Shown here: positions 43,385 to 50,706 of the stretch, one piece after another
Layout: the number at the start of each line of letters is the position of its first letter
Numbering within the stretch: the first letter of the stretch is position 1
NCBI GenBank assembly: GCA_910577735.1
Contig: CAJTOO010000004.1
Coordinates: 1 to 64,000, forward strand
Length of the DNA: 64,000 nucleotides
DNA from: an uncultured Lachnospiraceae bacterium
GTDB taxonomy: Bacteria; Bacillota; Clostridia; Lachnospirales; Lachnospiraceae
Reading direction: 5' to 3'
The notes under the pieces: generated by a model
The model's database searches: none
Seen by the model: the letters and a program-made list of their open reading frames with translations, nothing else
Told to the model about the DNA's origin: nothing
Translations under genes and position numbers: made by a program

Positions 43385-43891
43385 ATTAGCGACTTATTTA
43401 TCAACGAACAGATCAGAGACAGGGAAGTACGTGTGATTGGCGCAGATGGGGAACAGCTTGGCGTCATGCCGACAAGGGAAGCAATGAAGCTTGCAGAAGA
43501 GGCAGGGGTAGATTTGGTTAAGATTGCACCCACGGCGAAGCCGCCGGTCTGTAAGATTGTGGATTATGGGAAATATAAGTACGAACAGACCAGAAGAGAA
43601 AAAGAGGCCAAGAAAAAACAGAAGATTGTTGAGGTCAAGGAGATTCGTTTATCTCCCAATATTGATACCAATGACCTGAATACGAAGATAAATTCTGCCC
43701 GTAAATTCATCAGCAAAGGAGATCGGGTAAAGGTGACACTGCGCTTCCGTGGCCGTGAGATGGCACACATGAATACCAGTAAACATATACTGGATGATTT
43801 TGCGCAGGCATTATCGGATATTGCTGTAATGGATAAAGCGCCGAAGGTGGAAGGCAGGAGCATGACCATGTTTTTAGCTGAGAAGCGATAA
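43385..43891 (+). CDS. infC: Translation initiation factor IF-3 (ATT start)
   Basis: A 168-residue initiation factor that keeps 30S subunits free and checks start codons. The N-domain begins I-S-D-L-F-I-N-E-Q-I-R; the linker is K-Y-E-Q-T-R-R-E-K-E-A-K-K-K-Q; the C-domain has K-V-T-L-R-F-R-G-R-E-M. The start is ATT at 43385: GGAGGG (43372-43377) is seven bases before it, whereas the in-frame ATG at 43370 overlaps that binding site. AUU is the known infC start in E. coli and Geobacillus and lets IF-3 limit its own synthesis. First gene of the operon with rpmI and rplT. Confidence 0.95.
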   Translation: MSDLFINEQIRDREVRVIGADGEQLGVMPTREAMKLAEEAGVDLVKIAPTAKPPVCKIVDYGKYKYEQTRREKEAKKKQKIVEVKEIRLSPNIDTNDLNTKINSARKFISKGDRVKVTLRFRGREMAHMNTSKHILDDFAQALSDIAVMDKAPKVEGRSMTMFLAEKR

Positions 43892-43962
43892 GCTTTCAGT
43901 TAAGATAAATGATATCTGGGATCGATATCTCATCACATTAAAAATACAGGAGGAATTTTGAA

Positions 43963-44160
43963 ATGCCAAAAATGAAAACAAGCAGATCTGCTGCGAAACG
44001 TTTTAAAGTGACCGGAACAGGTAAGTTAAAGAGAAATAAAGCGTACAAACGCCATATCTTAACCAAGAAGACCACTAAGAATAAGAGAAATCTCAGAAAA
44101 CCTGCGATAACAGATAAGACAAATGTTAAGAATATGAAGAAAATCTTACCTTATGTCTAA
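43963..44160 (+). CDS. rpmI: Ribosomal protein L35
   Basis: A 65-residue basic 50S protein. K-M-K-T-S-R-S-A-A-K-R-F-K-V-T-G-T-G and the H-I-L-T-K-K-T-T-K motif are characteristic. AGGAGG precedes the ATG. It lies 71 bases after infC and 63 before rplT. Confidence 0.97.
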   Translation: MPKMKTSRSAAKRFKVTGTGKLKRNKAYKRHILTKKTTKNKRNLRKPAITDKTNVKNMKKILPYV

Positions 44161-44223
44161 GTTGTCCGACAGATGGACAGGCAGGATGTAGTAAGAGAAT
44201 TGTGAATTTAGGAGGAGAAAGAC

Positions 44224-44580
44224 ATGGCAAGAGTAAAAGGCGGTATGAACGCCAGAAAAAAACATAACAGGGTATTAAAGCTTGCGAAAGGTTACAGAGG
44301 CGCAAGATCCAAACAGTATAGAGTAGCGAAACAGTCTGTCATGAGAGCATTGGCAACATCTTATGCAGGCAGAAAAGAAAGGAAGCGTCAGTTCAGACAG
44401 CTTTGGATTGCACGTATTAATGCGGCGGCGAGAATGAATGGTTTGTCCTACAGCAGATTTATGTTCGGTCTTAAGAATGCAGGTATTGATATGAACAGAA
44501 AGATGCTTGCAGAGATGGCAGTGAATGATGCGGCAGGATTTACTTCCCTGGCAGAACTTGCAAAAGCGAACTTAAAATAA
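44224..44580 (+). CDS. rplT: Ribosomal protein L20
   Basis: A 118-residue 50S assembly protein and likely autoregulator of this operon. R-V-K-G-G-M-N-A-R-K-K-H, G-Y-R-G-A-R-S-K and the C-terminal N-R-K-M-L-A-E-M-A are typical. AGGAGG precedes the ATG. A terminator follows 13 bases later. Confidence 0.98.
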   Translation: MARVKGGMNARKKHNRVLKLAKGYRGARSKQYRVAKQSVMRALATSYAGRKERKRQFRQLWIARINAAARMNGLSYSRFMFGLKNAGIDMNRKMLAEMAVNDAAGFTSLAELAKANLK

Positions 44581-44593
44581 TTGTGGAAATATG

Positions 44594-44620
44594 GGACATG
44601 GTGGTAAGCCGTGTCCTTTT
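44594..44620 (+). terminator. Terminator of infC-rpmI-rplT
   Basis: GGACATGG / CCGTGTCC (eight pairs with one G-U), then TTTT. Confidence 0.75.
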
Positions 44621-44655
44621 CGATTCTGTAGGAAATTTGGTTTCGGAGGTATGAA

Positions 44656-46116
44656 ATGAGCGTATTGACAGGCATGGAACCCAAGAGTGTATTTACTTTT
44701 TTTGAAGAAATCTGCCAGATACCGCATGGATCGGGGAATGTGGATCAGATCAGTGATTATCTGCAGGAGTTCGCCAGGAAACGTAAGCTGTTTTGTATAC
44801 AGGATGAACTGAAAAATATCATTATCATCAAAGAAGCGTCTGCAGGATATGAGGAGGAAAAGCCCTATATTCTGCAGGCACATATGGACATGGTGGCGGT
44901 TAAGGAGCCGGGATGTGATGTGGATATGACCAGGGAAGGACTGCGGCTTAAGACTGCGGATGGCAGGATTTATGCGGAAGGGACAAGCCTTGGCGGTGAT
45001 GATGGAATTGGTGTGGCCTATTGTCTGGCCCTTTTGGATGCGCAGGATATCGCGCTGCCTCGTCTGGAAGTGATTCTGACAGTGGATGAGGAGACTGGTA
45101 TGGAGGGGGCAACAGGGATTGATCTGTCCATGTTACGGGGACGGCGTATGATCAACCTGGATCAGGAGGAAGAAGGAATCTTTATTACCAGCTGTGCAGG
45201 CGGCGCCCGGGTGGACGTGGTAATTCCGATGGAACAGGAGCGGAACAGTACTTGGACAAAGGACATGTGTCTGATGGAAATGAAAGTGACGGGCCTGTTG
45301 GGCGGTCATTCGGGTATGGAGATCAACAAAGGACGGGGGAATGCCAACTGTCTCCTGGGGCAGGTTCTGCAGGCCGTTGAAGAACAGGTGGCACTTCAGC
45401 TTGTGAATATGCGGGGCGGTGTGGCAGATAATGCCATTGCCAGAGAAGCTTCGGCTGTTTTGGCTGTGAAAGAGGAAGAAAAGGCGGCGTTGGAAGCAAT
45501 CATAAAGGAGCAGCACGATAGAATCAGACAATCCTTCCAGGAAACGGATGCAGGTGTAGAAGTGGTATACAGCATGCTGGCAGGGGAGGCCGTGTATTAT
45601 ACGTCAGATAGTTCCCGGCGTGCATTACACTGTCTTGGGGAACTGCCAAACGGTGTGGTGGCCATGAGCCAGGATGTGGAGGATCTGGTGGAGACATCAC
45701 TAAATCTGGGGGTTGTGGTGCTGTCAGAGGAGGGGCTGCGCTTACAGTATGCAGTCAGAAGTTCAGTGGACAGGGAGAAAGACGCACTGTGCGACAGGAT
45801 GACTAGGACTGCCAGAGAGGCTGGCGCACAGGTGTCCATCAGAGGTTCTTATCCGGGGTGGGCTTATCAGAAAGACTCGCCGCTGCGGGATAAGATGGTG
45901 CAGATTTATGAGAGGATGTATGGGCATAAACCGATTCTGCAGGCAATCCATGCGGGACTGGAGTGCGGTATATTATCCAGTAAGATAGAAGGGCTTGATT
46001 GTGTGTGTATAGGGCCGGATCTTCAGGATGTGCACACGGCCCAGGAGCAGATGGATATAGCTTCTGTGGGGCGGGTCTGGGAGTATCTGCTCGCGGTGCT
46101 GACACAGAAAGCATAA
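44656..46116 (+). CDS. pepD: Aminoacyl-histidine dipeptidase (M20 family)
   Basis: A 486-residue cytoplasmic zinc dipeptidase. Zinc and catalytic residues lie in Q-A-H-M-D-M-V, G-D-D-G-I-G, D-E-E-T-G-M-E-G and the late H-A-G-L-E-C-G. The lid/dimer domain (about 190-390) contains G-L-L-G-G-H-S-G. It splits dipeptides such as Xaa-His (PepD/carnosinase-like). GGAGG at 44645 serves ATG 44656; the ATG nine bases earlier is out of frame. Confidence 0.92.
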   Translation: MSVLTGMEPKSVFTFFEEICQIPHGSGNVDQISDYLQEFARKRKLFCIQDELKNIIIIKEASAGYEEEKPYILQAHMDMVAVKEPGCDVDMTREGLRLKTADGRIYAEGTSLGGDDGIGVAYCLALLDAQDIALPRLEVILTVDEETGMEGATGIDLSMLRGRRMINLDQEEEGIFITSCAGGARVDVVIPMEQERNSTWTKDMCLMEMKVTGLLGGHSGMEINKGRGNANCLLGQVLQAVEEQVALQLVNMRGGVADNAIAREASAVLAVKEEEKAALEAIIKEQHDRIRQSFQETDAGVEVVYSMLAGEAVYYTSDSSRRALHCLGELPNGVVAMSQDVEDLVETSLNLGVVVLSEEGLRLQYAVRSSVDREKDALCDRMTRTAREAGAQVSIRGSYPGWAYQKDSPLRDKMVQIYERMYGHKPILQAIHAGLECGILSSKIEGLDCVCIGPDLQDVHTAQEQMDIASVGRVWEYLLAVLTQKA

Positions 46117-46159
46117 ACCAGTCAATGACTGAACAGATATAGAAATTTTTTGACATATG

Positions 46160-46188
46160 TTGACATCTTCTTAATAACATCGTAGAGT
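46160..46188 (+). promoter_or_regulatory. Promoter of the thioesterase-EAL pair
   Basis: TTGACA (46160-46165), 17 bases, TAGAGT (46183-46188). Confidence 0.65.
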
Positions 46189-46243
46189 AATAGTGGTATA
46201 GAGAAATTGGCAGTTTCTAGGAAGGGGCAGCCAGAGGTGGGTT

Positions 46244-46690
46244 ATGCAAGGATATGAGCTTCGTGCGCAGTATTATGAGACCGATCAGATGGGAATTATC
46301 CATCACTCCAATTATATCCGCTGGTTTGAATCTGCAAGAATCTGGTATATGCATCAGGTGGGAGCAGATTACCGTGAGATGGAAGAAATGGGGATTTTAA
46401 GCCCTGTGCTGGAGGTGTCCTGTACCTACAGATCAATGGTGCACTTTGATGATGTAGTGGAAGTCGTGCCTAAGATTGAGAAGTACAATGGTATCAGAAT
46501 GGAACTGTCTTATCAGATTCTGGACAGACAGGCCGGCGAAGTGAGGGCTGTAGGGAGAAGCAACCACTGCTTCCTGGACAGGGAAGGCCGCGTATGTTCC
46601 CTGAAAAAGGCGTGTCCGGCATATCACGAAGCCTTTGAGAAGGCTGTGGAAGTCTCCCGGACAGTTTCATCAGGCAATGACAAAGAATGA
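46244..46690 (+). CDS. Acyl-CoA thioesterase, YbgC/FadM hot-dog family
   Basis: A 148-residue hot-dog-fold thioesterase. E-T-D-Q-M-G-I-I-H-H-S-N-Y-I-R-W-F-E contains the catalytic Asp and the H-x-x-Y block of the 4-hydroxybenzoyl-CoA thioesterase family. The substrate is an acyl-CoA of unknown type. The coding sequence overlaps the next gene by four bases (ATGA), linking it to a c-di-GMP-type protein. Confidence 0.87.
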   Translation: MQGYELRAQYYETDQMGIIHHSNYIRWFESARIWYMHQVGADYREMEEMGILSPVLEVSCTYRSMVHFDDVVEVVPKIEKYNGIRMELSYQILDRQAGEVRAVGRSNHCFLDREGRVCSLKKACPAYHEAFEKAVEVSRTVSSGNDKE

Positions 46691-48000
46691 TAAAATCAGG
46701 GTGTGAAACGGAAATGAAGGATACATTGACAGGGTTAGACCGCTATGAGGTTTTTTTGGAAAAACTGCAGCAGGAACTGGATCTGATTGGTGACGATAAT
46801 ATTGTAGTCATCTATACGGACATCAAGCACTTTAAGTATATTAACGATACGTATGGTTATAAAGTGGGCAATGCGCTCCTGAAAGAGTTTGTAGCTGAGT
46901 TCACAAATAACAACAGGCTGCTTGTAGGGGCGGCCAGGGTTTATTCAGACAATTTTGTGGCGGCGAATCGTATTTCGGCAGATGGATATACCAAGGAAAG
47001 CTTCCGTGAAATGATCCGTCGCAGGAATCAGGAGTGGGAAACCAAATTCAGGGAGAAATATTTAAACAGCCGTCTGCAGTTTTGTACGGGAATCAGTATC
47101 GTCAACAAGAACAGCAGAAGCCTCGATGCGGAGACCGTGGTGTCTAATGCCAATCTGGCCAGAAAAGTGGCAAAGGAGATGGAGGATGACTGTTGTGTTT
47201 TGTTTGATCAGAGCATGATGGAGGGAATCAAACGTGAGGTGGAGATTACTTCCAGTATTCCCAAAGCATTGGCAAACGGAGAGTTTAAAGTCTTTTTCCA
47301 GCCAAAGATTGAGACGGATACGCTGCATCTGATGGGTGCGGAGGCATTGCTGCGATGGCAGAAACCTGACGGCAGTTATATCTATCCGGATGAGTTTATC
47401 CCCCTGATTGAGCGCAGCGGGCAGATTGTTGATGTAGATTATTACGTGTACAGGGAGGTATTTCGTTTTATTGCAAAACGTTTACAGGAGGGCAGGAAGG
47501 CAGTGCCCATTTCTTTGAATGTGTCCCGTGTACATCTGAATAAAATGCATATCCTGGAGTATGTGAAGGAACTGTTTGAGGAGTATCAGATTCCCTATTC
47601 CATGGTAGAGTTTGAATTGACGGAGAGCATCTATCTGGATAATACGGAACGGGCTCTGGAATTGATAAAAGGTTTACATAATATGGGAACAAAGGTATCC
47701 ATGGATGATTTTGGTTCGGGATATTCCTCTTTGAACCTGCTCAGTAAACTGCCCATCGATATTATTAAACTGGATAAAGTATTTTTAAAAGAGGGTGACC
47801 TGCAGGAGAGCGATAAGATTATCATCTCCTGTGTGGTAGATATGGCCAAGAAGCTGCAGATCATGTCTTTATGTGAAGGTGTGGAGACTATGGAGCAGAG
47901 TAATTATCTCAAGGAAGTGGGCTGTCAGATGCAGCAGGGCTTTTATTTTTCCAGACCGATACCACAGGAAGTATTTGAGAAATTCATTGATGAAAATTGA
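46687..48000 (+). CDS. Degenerate GGDEF plus EAL protein (c-di-GMP phosphodiesterase)
   Basis: A 437-residue soluble protein. The GGDEF-fold domain (about 10-175) has lost its signature: the site reads A-R-V-Y-S-D-N-F, so cyclase activity is not expected. The EAL domain (about 190-430) keeps the catalytic set: A-E-A-L-L-R-W, N-V-S, E-L-T-E-S, M-D-D-F-G-S-G-Y-S-S, K-L-D-K, E-G-V-E-T and Q-G-F-Y-F-S-R-P. It should hydrolyse c-di-GMP. No membrane segment or sensor domain is present; the GGDEF-like domain may bind GTP as an activator. Translation is coupled to the thioesterase. A start at ATG 46714 is possible. Confidence 0.88.
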   Translation: MIKSGCETEMKDTLTGLDRYEVFLEKLQQELDLIGDDNIVVIYTDIKHFKYINDTYGYKVGNALLKEFVAEFTNNNRLLVGAARVYSDNFVAANRISADGYTKESFREMIRRRNQEWETKFREKYLNSRLQFCTGISIVNKNSRSLDAETVVSNANLARKVAKEMEDDCCVLFDQSMMEGIKREVEITSSIPKALANGEFKVFFQPKIETDTLHLMGAEALLRWQKPDGSYIYPDEFIPLIERSGQIVDVDYYVYREVFRFIAKRLQEGRKAVPISLNVSRVHLNKMHILEYVKELFEEYQIPYSMVEFELTESIYLDNTERALELIKGLHNMGTKVSMDDFGSGYSSLNLLSKLPIDIIKLDKVFLKEGDLQESDKIIISCVVDMAKKLQIMSLCEGVETMEQSNYLKEVGCQMQQGFYFSRPIPQEVFEKFIDEN

Positions 48001-48049
48001 CGGAAAAGGAAGATAAACAAACGAAAAAACAAAATTTTTAGAATAGGGC

Positions 48050-48078
48050 TTGCATTTCCATTCAGAATTGGTTATAAT
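48050..48078 (+). promoter_or_regulatory. tRNA promoter
   Basis: TTGCAT (48050-48055), 17 bases, TATAAT (48073-48078); the tRNA begins 14 bases after the -10. Confidence 0.75.
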
Positions 48079-48091
48079 AATAAATGCTTTT

Positions 48092-48164
48092 CGGGATGTG
48101 GCTCAGGTGGTAGAGCGCTACTTTAGGGAAGTAGAGGTCGCAAGTTCAAGTCTTGTCATTCCGA
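48092..48164 (+). tRNA. tRNA-Pro (anticodon AGG)
   Basis: A complete cloverleaf of 73 bases. Acceptor CGGGATG / CATTCCG with C1-G72 as in bacterial tRNA-Pro; D stem GCTC / GAGC; anticodon stem CTACT / AGTAG with loop TTAGGGA, so the anticodon is AGG; T arm GCAAG-TTCAAGT-CTTGT; discriminator A. CCA is not encoded. It has its own promoter and terminator. Confidence 0.93.
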
Positions 48165-48170
48165 TCATAG

Positions 48171-48208
48171 AATCTCCACAGTCATTGCAGAATGGTTGTG
48201 GAGATTTT
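48171..48208 (+). terminator. Terminator of the tRNA
   Basis: AATCTCCACA / TGTGGAGATT (ten pairs), followed by a T-run. Confidence 0.85.
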
Positions 48209-48302
48209 TCTGTCTGTGGGTCAAGAGTCAGACAGATGCATTTACAGGAAATCAGTAATTGCGTATGATACTCATATTCCCGGCGACCAAAGGAGATTCG
48301 TC

Positions 48303-48611
48303 ATGATAGACAAAGATAATTTTCATCCGCTCAATTATATAAAGAAGGAAGAATATTCCGGCAGTATGGATGGAATGCGTTATCTTCTCAAAAAAGTAAA
48401 GAGCGGAGAGGAAGATGTGATTCGGGTGACGGTCTGGCCGGAACCGTTGGGATTTGCAAGTACACCGGAGACCCAAAAGACATCTGCTGAGGTGCCGCTT
48501 AACAAAGAGGGAGTAGAACAGGCGGCAGATTGGCTCAATGAGCAGTATGAAACGAGAAAAGAATACTGGATGGAAAATCAAAACAGGGCGTGGACGGATA
48601 TCAAAGATTGA
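48303..48611 (+). CDS. Small conserved-looking protein of unknown function
   Basis: A 102-residue soluble protein. A basic N-terminal helix region (R-Y-L-L-K-K-V) is followed by D-V-I-R-V-T-V-W-P-E-P-L-G-F and a C-terminal helix with A-D-W-L-N-E-Q-Y-E-T-R-K-E-Y-W. No domain is recognised. AAAGGAG at 48289 gives a convincing start at 48303, and codon use is like its neighbours, so I believe it is real. Confidence 0.65.
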   Translation: MIDKDNFHPLNYIKKEEYSGSMDGMRYLLKKVKSGEEDVIRVTVWPEPLGFASTPETQKTSAEVPLNKEGVEQAADWLNEQYETRKEYWMENQNRAWTDIKD

Positions 48612-48660
48612 GAGATTTACATAAATATTTAATTATCATGTAGAAAATGAACAAAATATC

Positions 48661-48690
48661 TTGCAATTTCTACATTATTCGGTATATAAT
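48661..48690 (+). promoter_or_regulatory. Promoter of the 91-residue protein gene
   Basis: TTGCAA (48661-48666), 18 bases, TATAAT (48685-48690). Confidence 0.6.
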
Positions 48691-48755
48691 AATTAAAATG
48701 AGTTGACATAAAGCTAATCACAGAGAGAATAGACTTGTTGTTTGGAGGTGGCGAT

Positions 48756-49031
48756 ATGGCAGCATTGAATTTTAACGCATTATTTTTTAATCATGAAATT
48801 TCATTTTGTAAGGTCTATAATGTGGAGAGCAAGGACAAGCTGGAAAAGCTTTTGGTGTCCAATCGCATTTCTTTCTTTGTAGAGTGGCAGGAACAGCGCT
48901 TATGGGAGCGTTTCTTTCGTAATGTCAATGGTCAGAAAAATGTGTTTACGATACATATTAATGAAGCGGACACGGGACTGGCCAGGGATTTGGTGGAGGG
49001 GATTGATTGCGTACAGATTGCCTCGGCATAA
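48756..49031 (+). CDS. Small protein of unknown function
   Basis: A 91-residue protein (M-A-A-L-N-F-N-A-L-F-F-N). GGAGGTGG precedes ATG 48756; an upstream in-frame TTG at 48735 lies before that site and is rejected. The pattern of strands and helices (F-F-V-E-W, F-T-I-H-I-N) suggests a small alpha+beta fold. Its own promoter and the terminator at 49122 support a real single gene. Confidence 0.65.
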   Translation: MAALNFNALFFNHEISFCKVYNVESKDKLEKLLVSNRISFFVEWQEQRLWERFFRNVNGQKNVFTIHINEADTGLARDLVEGIDCVQIASA

Positions 49032-49121
49032 AATGGCTGTTGCGGGTCTGCCTTATTTTATGTACAAAGGCTTTCCTGTTGAAAATTGCCAGGAGGACAG
49101 CATTTATATGTGATATAATGG

Positions 49122-49147
49122 CTCTGGGAATCTTCTCAGAGTTTTTT
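49122..49147 (+). terminator. Terminator after the 91-residue protein gene
   Basis: CTCTG / CAGAG with a loop of about ten bases, then TTTTTT. Confidence 0.65.
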
Positions 49148-49235
49148 GTATGAGAGAATCTTGTATGATTGCATGGAAATATGGATGATAGGGATGAACG
49201 GGAGTTTACCGGCCGCAACAGAATAGGAGCAGGAC

Positions 49236-50576
49236 ATGACGGACTATAAGAATTATAGCAATAAAGATAATAACAATAGAGATAATCATAGAAATAATCA
49301 GAAAGATAATCATAGAAATCAGAAAGACAATCATAGAGATCACAAAGACAATCATAGAGATCAGAAAGACAATCATAGAAATTATAAAGATAATCCTAAC
49401 AAAAATAATATTAAAAAGCCAAGTTTATGTGAGGTTTCCAAAAAATGCGGCGGCTGCCAGTATATTGACTTACCTTATAAGGAGCAGCTGGCAAGAAAAC
49501 AGAGGCAGGCAGAGAAACTTTTAAAAAAGTTTGGCAGAGTAAAACCCATTATCGGGATGGAGAATCCCTCACATTATCGCAATAAGGTGCATGCCGTTTT
49601 TGATTTTCAACGCGGCAAAGGTATTGTATCCGGAATTTATAAGGAGCGGAGCCATATTGTGGTGCCGGTGAACAATTGTATGCTGGAGGACGAGAAGGCA
49701 GATCAGATCATTCTTTCTATCAGGGAGCTTGCGAAATCCTTTAAGATTAAGACATATAACGAGGATACAGGGTACGGTCTGCTGCGGCATGTGCTTGTCC
49801 GTGTGGGGCATACGACAGGACAGATTATGGTGGTTCTGGTGCTGGGGTCACCCATTCTGCCATCGAAGAAAAATTTTGTTTCTGAATTATGTAAACTATA
49901 TCCGGAGATAACCACGATTGTCATCAATGTCAACAATAAGCGCACCAGCATGGTTCTGGGAGATAAGGAGCAGGTTATTTACGGAAAAGGTTATATAGAA
50001 GATGTACTCTGTGGCAGAACTTTTAAGATATCACCCAAATCCTTTTATCAGGTCAATGCCGTGCAGACGGAAGCGCTCTATCATAAGGCGGTGGAATATG
50101 CACAGCTGTCCGGGAAAGAGACAGTGGTGGATGCATATTGTGGCATTGGAACCATAGCATTGACGGCAGCCGGACAGGCAGGAAAGGTTATTGGCGTGGA
50201 GCTGAACAGGGATGCGGTGCGGGATGCTGTCGCAAACGCCAGGATCAATCAGATTCAGAACACGGATTTTTATCAGAATGATGCAGGGAGATTCATGAGA
50301 CAGCTTGCGGAAGCAGAGGAGAAAGTGGATGTGGTCTTTATGGATCCGCCCAGAAACGGAAGTACGGAAGAATTCATGGATGCGCTGCTTCGTCTGTATC
50401 CTGAGCGTGTAGTGTATATTTCCTGTAATCCGGAGACTCTGGCGAGGGACCTGGAGTACCTGACGGGCAAAGGCCAGAAAGGAAAGTACCGGGTGATGGA
50501 GATAACACCTGTGGATATGTTCCCTTATACAGACAACATAGAGAATGTCTGTCTTCTTCAGAGAAGTGGCCGGTAG
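49236..50576 (+). CDS. rlmD: 23S rRNA (uracil-C5)-methyltransferase, RlmD/TrmA family
   Basis: A 446-residue SAM-dependent methyltransferase. The Fe-S cysteines are C-E-V-S-K-K-C-G-G-C plus N-N-C-M-L. The SAM domain shows D-A-Y-C-G-I-G-T, D-P-P-R-N-G and the catalytic cysteine in Y-I-S-C-N-P. Clostridial members may methylate U747 and U1939 (RlmCD). The usual TRAM domain is missing; instead the N-terminus (about 1-60) is a low-complexity tail built from four near-identical Q-K-D-N-H-R-N/D heptads. AGGAGCAGG precedes the ATG. A bidirectional terminator follows. Confidence 0.92.
   Translation: MTDYKNYSNKDNNNRDNHRNNQKDNHRNQKDNHRDHKDNHRDQKDNHRNYKDNPNKNNIKKPSLCEVSKKCGGCQYIDLPYKEQLARKQRQAEKLLKKFGRVKPIIGMENPSHYRNKVHAVFDFQRGKGIVSGIYKERSHIVVPVNNCMLEDEKADQIILSIRELAKSFKIKTYNEDTGYGLLRHVLVRVGHTTGQIMVVLVLGSPILPSKKNFVSELCKLYPEITTIVINVNNKRTSMVLGDKEQVIYGKGYIEDVLCGRTFKISPKSFYQVNAVQTEALYHKAVEYAQLSGKETVVDAYCGIGTIALTAAGQAGKVIGVELNRDAVRDAVANARINQIQNTDFYQNDAGRFMRQLAEAEEKVDVVFMDPPRNGSTEEFMDALLRLYPERVVYISCNPETLARDLEYLTGKGQKGKYRVMEITPVDMFPYTDNIENVCLLQRSGR
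49299..49382 (+). repeat. Four 21-bp in-frame tandem repeats in rlmD
   Basis: Residues 22-49 are QKDNHRN, QKDNHRD, HKDNHRD, QKDNHRN, encoded by nearly identical 21-bp units. Partial units flank them on both sides. Confidence 0.93.
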
Positions 50577-50642
50577 AAGCAGGGGCCGCTGCAGATATGA
50601 TAACAACGGATGCCAGGTTACACAAGACATCTTTATGTTAAG

Positions 50643-50682
50643 AAAAATGAGGCAGGATTGCTATGCATCCGGCCTCATTTTT
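50643..50682. terminator. Bidirectional terminator between rlmD and the chemoreceptor
   Basis: AAAAATGAGGC / GCCTCATTTTT, an 11-bp perfect stem with A and T runs for both directions. Confidence 0.88.
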
Positions 50683-50706
50683 AAGATAGAAATTATTTTA
50701 TGTATC

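Noticed and set aside
46687..47210. Active diguanylate cyclase
   Set aside because: The GGDEF signature is replaced by Y-S-D-N-F, so cyclase activity is unlikely.
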